Source: JBMOKT01 sp049323895 (GTDB lineage Bacteria > Bacillota > Peptococcia > Peptococcales > BICA1-8). Taken from it: a DNA stretch of 64,000 nucleotides. The notes beneath the pieces are model-generated. The model was not told where the DNA came from. It ran no database searches and saw only the letters and a program-made list of their open reading frames with translations. The first letter of the stretch is position 1. Every line of letters begins with the position of its first letter. Below are positions 57,899 through 64,000 of this stretch, piece after piece. The DNA lies in NCBI GenBank assembly GCA_049323895.1, contig JBMOKT010000013.1:1-64000 (forward strand), written 5' to 3'. The position numbers and the translations under genes were made by a program.

Positions 57899-59599
57899 AT
57901 GAACTTAAGAAAGAAAAAACTGGGTGATTTGCTTGTTGACAATGGGATTCTTTCTGCGGGACAGCTGCAGGAAGCTCTTAACATGCAAAAAGGTACAGGC
58001 AAAAAGCTGGGAGAGGTTTTGATTGAGCGGGGTTTTGTTACTGAAAGGCAGATCCTGGAGACATTAGAATTCCAGTTGGGAATACCCCATGTATACCTGG
58101 GCGAGCAGCAATTAAGCAGGGAGACAGTTAATGCTGTTTCCGAGGATTTGATCCGCAGGCATAAGATATTTCCTTTTAAAGTTTCCCACAGCGAAATTTA
58201 TTTGGCAATGATTGATCCGCTGGATTTTATGGCCATAGATGATGTTGTATTGGCTACAGGCAAAGAAGTTAAGGTTGCTATTGCTACAGAGGTTGATATA
58301 GAAAATGCTATCGGAAGATATTTTGGATTTTCTCAACAGGTTGCTGCAGCTATTGATGATTTAGAGACGGAAACCAACTTTTTAGACAAACTGGCATTTG
58401 AAATAGATAACTTGGCCAGTGAGGATGATGCCCCTGTAATTGCTGCTGTAAACGGGATAATCAATCAGGCTTTGGGTTCGGGAGCCAGTGATATACATAT
58501 AGAGACATCGGAAGATAGTGTTAAGATTAGATTCCGTATTGACGGACTGCTCCAGGAAACTCTGAACCTTCCCCGCAAGGTACAACCTCCCCTGGTTTCC
58601 AGGATTAAATTAATGGCTGATATGGATATAGCGGAAAAAAGACTTCCCCAAGACGGCAGGTTTCAGATAAAAACTGGAGCAAAAAAAGTTGACCTGCGGG
58701 TATCTTCCCTGCCTACAATTTTTGGTGAAAAAATTGTTATCCGTATTCTAGATAAAGAACAGAAGTTGATACAGATAAATCAATTAGGATTTTCCCTGCC
58801 CCAGTTGGAAGTGGTAAACAGACTGCTGCGTTTTCCCCATGGTATGATCCTAGTCACAGGGCCTACAGGCAGTGGTAAAACAACTACACTTTACGCTGCC
58901 TTAAATAATATCCAGGGAGCCAGCAAAAATATTGTAACTATTGAAGACCCGGTGGAATATGTTTTAAACGGGGTAAATCAGGTACAGACCAATGTCAAAG
59001 CAGGAATGACTTTTGCTGCCGGTTTACGTTCTATTCTGCGGCAAGACCCCGATGTTATCATGGTAGGTGAGATCAGAGACCGGGAAACAGCGGAAATATC
59101 AGTTAGGGCAGCTACTACAGGACATTTGGTTTTTTCCACCCTTCATACCAATGATGCAGCCAGTGCCCTAACCAGGCTTATTGATATGGGAGTGGAACCA
59201 TTTCTGGTAGCCTCTTCCGTTATAGGGGTTATTGCCCAGAGACTGGTGCGCAGGATATGCCCTCGCTGCATTCAGAAATACCAGCCCCAGCCTAATTCTC
59301 CGGAAAGGTTATTTTTAGGACAGGAGTATTTCTGTGAAGGATTAACCCTCACCCGGGGAACCGGCTGCACCTATTGCAACAATACCGGCTACAGGGGGCG
59401 GGTTGCCATTCAGGAAGTACTGCATCTTAATCATCGGGAGAGGGAACTGGTACTGCACAAGACCGATGCCCAAACTATAGAAAAATCTGCCGTTGAATCA
59501 GGCATGATAACTATGAGGGAAGATGGCATAAAGAAGGCCTTGGAAGGAATCACTACCATTCAGGAAATTATGAGAGTTTCTTTTGAAGGAGAATTTTAA
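57899..59599 (+). CDS. pilB: Type IV pilus assembly ATPase PilB
   Basis: PilB powers pilus extension. The 566-residue protein begins with an MshEN-type domain (about 1-150, with KKLGDLLVDNGILS and KKLGEVLIERGFV), a fold that in MshE binds c-di-GMP. The ATPase core has Walker A GPTGSGKTTT (about 320), the Asp box, Walker B MVGEIRDRETAEI and the zinc motif CPRC...CTYC (about 453-493). I start at ATG 57899 behind AAAGGTGG; the in-frame extension upstream lacks a site. pilT follows after a riboswitch-containing gap. Confidence 0.95.
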   Translation: MNLRKKKLGDLLVDNGILSAGQLQEALNMQKGTGKKLGEVLIERGFVTERQILETLEFQLGIPHVYLGEQQLSRETVNAVSEDLIRRHKIFPFKVSHSEIYLAMIDPLDFMAIDDVVLATGKEVKVAIATEVDIENAIGRYFGFSQQVAAAIDDLETETNFLDKLAFEIDNLASEDDAPVIAAVNGIINQALGSGASDIHIETSEDSVKIRFRIDGLLQETLNLPRKVQPPLVSRIKLMADMDIAEKRLPQDGRFQIKTGAKKVDLRVSSLPTIFGEKIVIRILDKEQKLIQINQLGFSLPQLEVVNRLLRFPHGMILVTGPTGSGKTTTLYAALNNIQGASKNIVTIEDPVEYVLNGVNQVQTNVKAGMTFAAGLRSILRQDPDVIMVGEIRDRETAEISVRAATTGHLVFSTLHTNDAASALTRLIDMGVEPFLVASSVIGVIAQRLVRRICPRCIQKYQPQPNSPERLFLGQEYFCEGLTLTRGTGCTYCNNTGYRGRVAIQEVLHLNHRERELVLHKTDAQTIEKSAVESGMITMREDGIKKALEGITTIQEIMRVSFEGEF

Positions 59600-59685
59600 C
59601 AGGGTAACTAAAAATGTAATATTTTTATTGTAAAAAGTAGGATTTTTTAATAATTAAGCGAATAAAATAGAATATATGTATTTAT

Positions 59686-59770
59686 TACGATAAAGGCAAA
59701 GCTGCTGAAAAGCAGCGGCGCAAAACTTAGGGGCTAAGGCAGTACTGCTGCTATGCCAGCCAGTTGCCGG
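59686..59770 (+). promoter_or_regulatory. Cyclic di-GMP-I (GEMM) riboswitch
   Basis: The conserved GEMM features are all present: ATAAAGGCAAA at the 5' side, a P2 stem GCTGCT-GAAA-AGCAGC with the GAAA tetraloop, GGCGCAAAAC after it, a second hairpin, and GCCAGCCAGTTGCCG at the 3' side. It lies in the 364-base gap between pilB and pilT. The 3' end overlaps the left arm of a terminator, so ligand binding should prevent termination (an ON switch) and raise expression of pilT, pilC and the pilin. Confidence 0.93.
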
Positions 59771-59808
59771 TATATAATTTGTTTTATTGCCGACCGACTG
59801 GCTTTTTT
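59758..59808 (+). terminator. Riboswitch-controlled terminator
   Basis: CCAGT...CCGG on the left pairs with CCGACCGACTGG on the right, ending in GCTTTTTTA. The left arm is shared with the riboswitch 3' strand. Confidence 0.8.
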
Positions 59809-59861
59809 ATACTATTAGAAACTTTTACATGGTAATAAGTTTAAGTGCAACATCGGCTTCC

Positions 59862-59899
59862 GCAGTCGCCAAAGGCTCGGGGTAAGCCGTGTTTTCTAA
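59862..59899. repeat. Copy B of a 38-base dispersed element
   Basis: It repeats the element at 19298-19335: GCAGTCGCCAAAGGCTCGG, seven variable bases, then CGTGTTTTCTAA. Here CGGCTT before and AAGCCG within it could pair. It lies between the riboswitch terminator and pilT, in the transcribed leader. Confidence 0.7.
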
Positions 59900-59963
59900 G
59901 TAGATGAATAGTTCTAAATCACCAATTAGCTAATTAACAAACCGATGAATTGAGGAAGCTGTT

Positions 59964-61076
59964 ATGAGAGAATTACTGCAGATTATGATGGAAAATAAGT
60001 GCTCCGACCTGCATGTTACAGTAGGCGTGCCGCCTATCTTCCGCAAGGACGGCAGGTTGATTCCCGTTCAAGAACTGCAGACCGCAGCCGGGGAATATTT
60101 ACTTAACCAGCAAAAGACATTAGACTTGGCAAAAGCTATTACACCTCCCGATAAATGGGATGTTCTGGAAGAAAAAGGTGAGGTTGATTTTTCCCATTCC
60201 CAGCCCGGCTTGGGTCGATTTAGAGTTAATACATACAGGCAGAGGGGCTGTATAGGCTTAGCCATTAGGGCTATACCCTTAGAGGTACCCTCCTTTGATA
60301 GTCTGAACCTCCCTGAGGTTATCAGTACCTTTAGCCGTAAACCAAATGGACTTGTTCTAGTCACTGGTCCTACCGGCAGCGGCAAAAGCACAACCCTGGC
60401 AGCATTGATTGATTTAATTAACAGGGAGAAAAGCTGCCATATCATTACCCTGGAAGACCCCATTGAATATATGCATCAACATAAAAAAAGCATTATTAAC
60501 CAAAGGGAAGTGGGCTTTGATACCAAATCCTTTGCCAATGCATTGCGGGCAGCCCTTCGTCAAGACCCCGATGTTATACTGGTAGGAGAAATGAGGGATT
60601 TGGAAACTATAGAAATTGCCTTGAAGGCTGCGGAAACAGGACATCTGGTTTTTGCTACTTTACATACTAACAGTGCTGTACAGACTATTGACAGGATAGT
60701 TGATGTCTTTCCTGCCGAACAACAGCAACAGGTCAAAGTACAGCTGGCATCTGTTCTGTGCGGAATTGTCAGCCAGCGGCTCTTGCCTTTAGTTGGAGGG
60801 GGGAGGACTGCTGCCCAGGAGATACTTATTTCCAATCAGGCAGTACGCAGTTTAATCAGGGAAGGAAAGACCCACCAAATTTTTTCCATACTCCAGACCT
60901 CTAAGAAGGAGGGGATGATTACTTTTGAGAAATCCCTTAAGAACCTTTTGCAGCAGGGGAAAATCACCCTGCAGACAGCTTTGCAAGAGCTGCCTGATGA
61001 CGAAGAACTAAGGTCTAACAAAGCAGGCTTAGGAAACTTATCCTCTGATGATTTATACAATAGCGAGTTGATGTAA
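59964..61076 (+). CDS. pilT: Twitching ATPase PilT
   Basis: PilT powers pilus retraction. The 370-residue protein has an N-terminal PAS-like domain (MRELLQIMMENKCSDLHVTV), Walker A GPTGSGKST (about 135), Asp and His boxes (EDPIEYMHQHKKS, LVFATLHTNSA) and a Walker B in VGEMRDLET. It lacks the zinc and N-terminal domains of PilB. ATG 59964 follows GAGGAAGC. pilC starts next to its stop codon. Confidence 0.94.
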   Translation: MRELLQIMMENKCSDLHVTVGVPPIFRKDGRLIPVQELQTAAGEYLLNQQKTLDLAKAITPPDKWDVLEEKGEVDFSHSQPGLGRFRVNTYRQRGCIGLAIRAIPLEVPSFDSLNLPEVISTFSRKPNGLVLVTGPTGSGKSTTLAALIDLINREKSCHIITLEDPIEYMHQHKKSIINQREVGFDTKSFANALRAALRQDPDVILVGEMRDLETIEIALKAAETGHLVFATLHTNSAVQTIDRIVDVFPAEQQQQVKVQLASVLCGIVSQRLLPLVGGGRTAAQEILISNQAVRSLIREGKTHQIFSILQTSKKEGMITFEKSLKNLLQQGKITLQTALQELPDDEELRSNKAGLGNLSSDDLYNSELM

Positions 61077-62300
61077 ATGGCTATGTACATATATAAAGCC
61101 AGGAACCAGGCTGGAAAATTGCTTGAGGGTGAGCTGGAAGCAGACGGTCTTAATCAGGCTGCCGCCAAGCTTCAGCAGTTAGGGTTATTTGTAATAAATA
61201 TAATACAGTCTAAAAAAGTTAAAAAGGATATTAATTTTAATTTTTCCTTATTCTCCAGAAATAGGATAAAACTAAAGGAATTGGCATTATTCTGCCGACA
61301 GCTTTCCTTTATGCTGGAGGCTGGGGTATCTATTGTATCAGGTTTGCAGCTTATTGCTGACAACCAGCCACCACTGGGTATTAAAAAACTATCCCAGGAC
61401 TTGGTCAAAGAGTTGAAATCCGGGCACAGCTTTGGCGAGGCTTGTTCGGAAACAGGCAAGGACCTGCCTCCTCTCATGATTGATATGATTATCGCTGCCG
61501 AAGTAGGAGGATTTTTGGATGCAGCCTTGGAAAGACTTGCCAACTATTTTGATAAAGAGGTCCAGACCCGGGAAAAAGTAAAAACAGCTATGATTTATCC
61601 CATAGTAATTTTAATAATTGCCCTTTTAGCAATCAGCATTGTTTTTACCTTTGTAGTTCCTGTGTTTGGCGGCATACTCCAGGATATGAATGTACCCATA
61701 CCGGTCGGTACCCAGGTTGTACTTACTTTAAGTTTAATATTCAGAAATTACTGGTATTTAATCCTGGGGATATGCTTATTATTAATCCTGGGAGCATTTA
61801 TTTACAGCAGGACGCCTGAAGGCAAAAAACAGGTGGACAGCTTAATGTTTAAAATACCCATAGTTAAAGACTTAGCCCAAAAGGTAATTGTGGCCCGCTT
61901 CTGCCGGACCTTGGCCAACCTGCTGCAAAGCGGCGTGCCTATCCTGCAGGCCCTGGAAGTAGTTGAGAGAACAATTGGCAATGCCACATTAAAGGAAGAA
62001 ACAGACAAAGCCCAGAAAAATGTTAAAGACGGAAAAAATTTAACCGATAGCTTTAGGGAGGGGAAAGTTTTTCCTCCCATGGTGATTCAAATGATGGCTG
62101 TGGGTGAGCAGTCGGGCAACCTGGATGAACTCTTAGTGAAGGTCAGCGATTATTATGATGCAGAAGTTGCCGAAGCAACAGAAAGACTACCCAAATTGAT
62201 TGAGCCTGTGCTGATTGTCATCTTGGGTGTTGTAGTGGGTGCAATTGTCATGGGGGTACTGCTGCCTATGTTTAGTGTGATGAACTCGATCGGAGCGTAG
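61077..62300 (+). CDS. pilC: Type IV pilus inner membrane platform protein PilC
   Basis: The 407-residue protein has the PilC/GspF layout: an N-terminal segment (YIYKARNQAGKLLEGELEA), two homologous T2SSF domains (about 70-195 and 275-395), and membrane helices near 170-190, 220-240 and 375-400. Conserved pieces include FCRQLSFMLEAGVSI and ARFCRTLANLLQSGVPI. It anchors the ATPases and the pilin base. It abuts pilT with no gap and ends inside a hairpin repeat. Confidence 0.95.
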   Translation: MAMYIYKARNQAGKLLEGELEADGLNQAAAKLQQLGLFVINIIQSKKVKKDINFNFSLFSRNRIKLKELALFCRQLSFMLEAGVSIVSGLQLIADNQPPLGIKKLSQDLVKELKSGHSFGEACSETGKDLPPLMIDMIIAAEVGGFLDAALERLANYFDKEVQTREKVKTAMIYPIVILIIALLAISIVFTFVVPVFGGILQDMNVPIPVGTQVVLTLSLIFRNYWYLILGICLLLILGAFIYSRTPEGKKQVDSLMFKIPIVKDLAQKVIVARFCRTLANLLQSGVPILQALEVVERTIGNATLKEETDKAQKNVKDGKNLTDSFREGKVFPPMVIQMMAVGEQSGNLDELLVKVSDYYDAEVAEATERLPKLIEPVLIVILGVVVGAIVMGVLLPMFSVMNSIGA

Positions 62301-62432
62301 CCGCCGACGGCGGCTAGATTTCGCTGACGCTAGATTAATAAATTAACATTTATAGATTTCGCTTCGCTAGACTAAAAAGAATATTTTAAAGTGTTTTCAA
62401 TCTAGTGCAGCTTGTCTGCACGAAATCTTAAT
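62298..62432. repeat. Cluster of hairpin-forming repeats between pilC and the pilin gene
   Basis: TAGCCGCC/GGCGGCTA (62298-62316) is a perfect palindrome that includes the pilC stop codon. It is followed by related units AGATTTCG...CTAGATT (62316-62336), AGATTTCG...CTAGACT (62354-62373) and an inverted unit AATCTAGTGCAG...CTGCACGAAATCT (62399-62428). Each keeps the flank AGATTTCG and CTAGATT around a different hairpin. The 186-base gap has no gene. Confidence 0.75.
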
Positions 62433-62486
62433 CTAACGAAGTGGAATATTAGTTTTGAAAAAACTATTAAAAGGAGGTGAAAAAGA

Positions 62487-62858
62487 ATGCAATTTATCTG
62501 GAAAAGAATGAAAAAGAATCAAAAGGGTTTTACACTAGTTGAATTATTGGTTGTTGTTGTAATTTTAGGTATTTTAGCTACATTGGCAATGCAGTCCATT
62601 GGTGATAGATCTGATGATGCAAGAAAAGCAAAAGCAGATGCAGATTTAAGAACTCTCTTATCAGCGATAGAATTATATAGGGTTGATACAGGTGCTTATC
62701 CTGCAACACTATCTGGACTTACAAGTGCTTTAGTACCTAATTATTTAAAAACTTTGCCCAATGTAACTACATATACTGTAACCAGTGGTGAAATTGACGA
62801 AATAGTAGTAACCGAGGGTAGTGGTGGTGCAGCAAAAACTGCAACATTTAATCCTTAA
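62487..62858 (+). CDS. pilA: Major type IV pilin (PilA-like)
   Basis: The 123-residue prepilin has a 14-residue leader ending NQKG, cleaved before Phe15 of FTLVELLVVVVILGILATLA, with Glu5 of the mature protein present. This N-terminal helix is followed by a small globular domain with SAIELYRVDTGAYPATLSGL and a Gly/Ala-rich tail. No cysteine pair is visible. Its very strong ribosome binding site AAAGGAGGTG fits high expression. It is the best candidate for the main fibre subunit; a type II pseudopilin (GspG) relation is also possible. Confidence 0.92.
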   Translation: MQFIWKRMKKNQKGFTLVELLVVVVILGILATLAMQSIGDRSDDARKAKADADLRTLLSAIELYRVDTGAYPATLSGLTSALVPNYLKTLPNVTTYTVTSGEIDEIVVTEGSGGAAKTATFNP

Positions 62859-62866
62859 TTATTAAT

Positions 62867-62903
62867 AGCAAGGACTCATTATGGGTCCTTGCCATTCCCT
62901 TTT
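62867..62903 (+). terminator. Terminator after the pilin gene
   Basis: GCAAGGAC and GTCCTTGC pair around a loop, followed by CATTCCCTTTTTTG. It is leaky by look, as pilD follows at once. Confidence 0.7.
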
Positions 62904-62918
62904 TTGAGAGGAAATAAT

Positions 62919-63665
62919 ATGGAATATATAATAGCCTTTGTATTCGGCATAACAATAGGGAGTTTTTTAAATGTCTGTATCTACAGGCTGCCCAGGGGGG
63001 AGAGTATAGTCCACCCGCCGTCCCATTGTCCCGGCTGTAATTATCAGTTGAAAGCATGGGATTTAGTACCTCTATTCAGCTATGTGTTTTTAGGCGGCAA
63101 ATGCCGCAATTGTGGTATCAGGATATCGGCGAGATATCCTCTTATTGAATTATTGACAGGTATGATGTTTGTGTTGGTTGTAGATAAATTTGGCTTTAAT
63201 TTAGAGGGTCTATTCTATTGTTTATTTGGCGCTGCCCTGTTGGTGGTTACCTTCATTGATCTTGAACATTTCCTGATTCCCAATAGTGTTGTTCTGTTTA
63301 TTATTATATTGGGCATAGGTTTTCATATATTTGTCAGGTCCTTCAGTGTTATAAATGCTGCGGCTTCTTTTTTGGGTGCGGGATTATTTTTCCTGCTGCT
63401 GTTCATCCTTTCCCGGGGAGGCATGGGAGGAGGGGATGTCAAGCTTGCGGCAGCCTTAGGGCTGTGGCTGGGCTGGCCGGACATTGCACTGGCGGTTTTT
63501 TTAGGTTCATTGGCTGGCACTCTTATCAGCATTCCCTTGATATTATTTAAAATAAGAAGCAGAAGGGACCCTATTCCCTATGGGCCTTTTTTGGTTTTAG
63601 GGACAATAATTGCCCTGGGGGCGGGAGATGGGATATGGCAATGGTATCTAAATCTTATATTTTAA
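62919..63665 (+). CDS. pilD: Prepilin peptidase PilD
   Basis: PilD cuts the leader from prepilins and N-methylates the new end. The 248-residue membrane protein has the N-terminal SFLNVCIYRLPRG, the zinc-type CPGC and CRNC pairs of the methylase loop, and the two catalytic aspartates in FIDLEHFLIPN and GGGDVKLAAALG. I start at ATG 62919 behind GAGAGGA; an in-frame extension to 62889 lacks one and overlaps the terminator. The next gene overlaps its end. Confidence 0.95.
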   Translation: MEYIIAFVFGITIGSFLNVCIYRLPRGESIVHPPSHCPGCNYQLKAWDLVPLFSYVFLGGKCRNCGIRISARYPLIELLTGMMFVLVVDKFGFNLEGLFYCLFGAALLVVTFIDLEHFLIPNSVVLFIIILGIGFHIFVRSFSVINAAASFLGAGLFFLLLFILSRGGMGGGDVKLAAALGLWLGWPDIALAVFLGSLAGTLISIPLILFKIRSRRDPIPYGPFLVLGTIIALGAGDGIWQWYLNLIF

Positions 63666-64000
63666 AACAGGAAAAAGGCTTTACAATAATTGAACTGGTG
63701 TTGGTAGTGGTTATACTGGGTATTTTAGCAACATTGGTTTATCCCAGTGCCTCGGATATAATCAGCAGCCAGCGCCTGCAGAGCACTGCCAAGGAAATTC
63801 TATCGGATTTGCGTATCGCACAGCAGTTGGCCATTAGTAAGGAAAATAATACGCGGATAATTTTTAATAATAGTAGCAGCACCCCGCCTAATACTTACTT
63901 TGTAAAGAACGTGACAGCAAATGAGACTATTAAAGAAGCAACTCTTCCTCCGGGTATTACTATAAATACCTCCAAGATTATTGATTTTAATATTGTAGGT
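63635..64000 (+). CDS. Minor pseudopilin, GspH/FimT-like, cut by the window end
   Basis: An open frame of 122 codons runs to the window edge without a stop. It starts with ATG 63635 (or 63641), seven bases after GGGAG, overlapping pilD by 31 bases. It has a prepilin leader ending EKG before FTIIELVLVVVILGILATLV, then ASDIISSQRLQSTAKEILS and a beta-rich part, which fits H-type minor pseudopilins that prime pilus assembly. The remainder lies outside the window. Confidence 0.88.
   Translation, partial: MAMVSKSYILKQEKGFTIIELVLVVVILGILATLVYPSASDIISSQRLQSTAKEILSDLRIAQQLAISKENNTRIIFNNSSSTPPNTYFVKNVTANETIKEATLPPGITINTSKIIDFNIVG

Overview
The window looks like a stretch of chromosome from a low-GC, endospore-forming anaerobic member of the Clostridia (Firmicutes). 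The evidence is the sporulation genes (an uninterrupted sigK, a BofC-like protein and a SpoIID-domain protein), the SigI/RsgI pair, rubredoxin and oxygen-sensitive Fe-S enzymes, T-box leaders, and a gene order that follows the Bacillus/Clostridium core: ruvCAB-queA-tgt-yajC-secDF-recJ-apt-relA-dtd-hemZ-hisS-aspS-6S RNA-tcdA, and AI-2E permease-alaS-ireB-ruvX-DUF1292-mltG-trmR-U32 protease family. Every convincing gene lies on the + strand. The window opens in the last ~95 bases of a 5S rRNA gene, so an rRNA operon lies just upstream. I cannot name the species.

Layout. 1-5.3 kb: end of the rRNA operon, a small lipoprotein, a TetR-controlled efflux set (TetR, lipoprotein HlyD-type adaptor, ABC ATPase, ABC-2 permease) and a G5/3D-domain wall protein. 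5.3-9.4 kb: nadE, bofC-like, ruvC-ruvA-ruvB, DUF2905. 9.4-11.7 kb: an inserted sigI-rsgI pair with a possible SigI-type promoter. 11.8-19.3 kb: SpoIID-domain protein, the queuosine genes queA and tgt, yajC, a chromosomal ParM-like actin gene, secD and secF. 19.3-29.4 kb: a CDF metal exporter, a LapA-like protein, a RecJ fused to a helicase-like half, apt, bifunctional relA, dtd, an MBL hydrolase and hemZ.

29.3-34.5 kb: hisS-aspS behind a T-box leader, 6S RNA, tcdA, and a CsoR-thioredoxin operon with a clear promoter and operator. 34.6-41.2 kb: threonine aldolase, rarA, the iscR-iscS-iscU sulfur/iron-sulfur set, mnmA, and three small proteins. 41.3-52.5 kb: AI-2E permease, a T-box-like leader and alaS, ireB, a ferredoxin-type aldo/keto reductase, ruvX, DUF1292, VanW, mltG, the wobble-uridine modification pair trmR-trhP, DUF4911 and rubredoxin. 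52.5-57.7 kb: a class B PBP, FmdB-like, sigK, a YqeG phosphatase, a lone receiver, a MerR-like regulator and shikimate kinase. 57.9-64 kb: a type IV pilus operon (pilB, pilT, pilC, major pilin, pilD, a minor pilin cut by the window end) with a c-di-GMP riboswitch between pilB and pilT.

Themes. Several genes act on tRNA (queA, tgt, tcdA, mnmA, trmR, trhP, dtd, hisS, aspS, alaS). RNA-level control is frequent: two T-box-type leaders, a GEMM riboswitch, 6S RNA, and a perfect inverted repeat that covers a ribosome binding site. The most interesting observations are (i) a T-box that seems to read tRNA-Asn in front of an aspS whose product has the residues of a non-discriminating AspRS, (ii) an alaS leader with a T-box antiterminator but no room for a standard Stem I, (iii) a double c-di-GMP connection in the pilus locus, and (iv) hairpin-rich repeats between pilC and the pilin gene.
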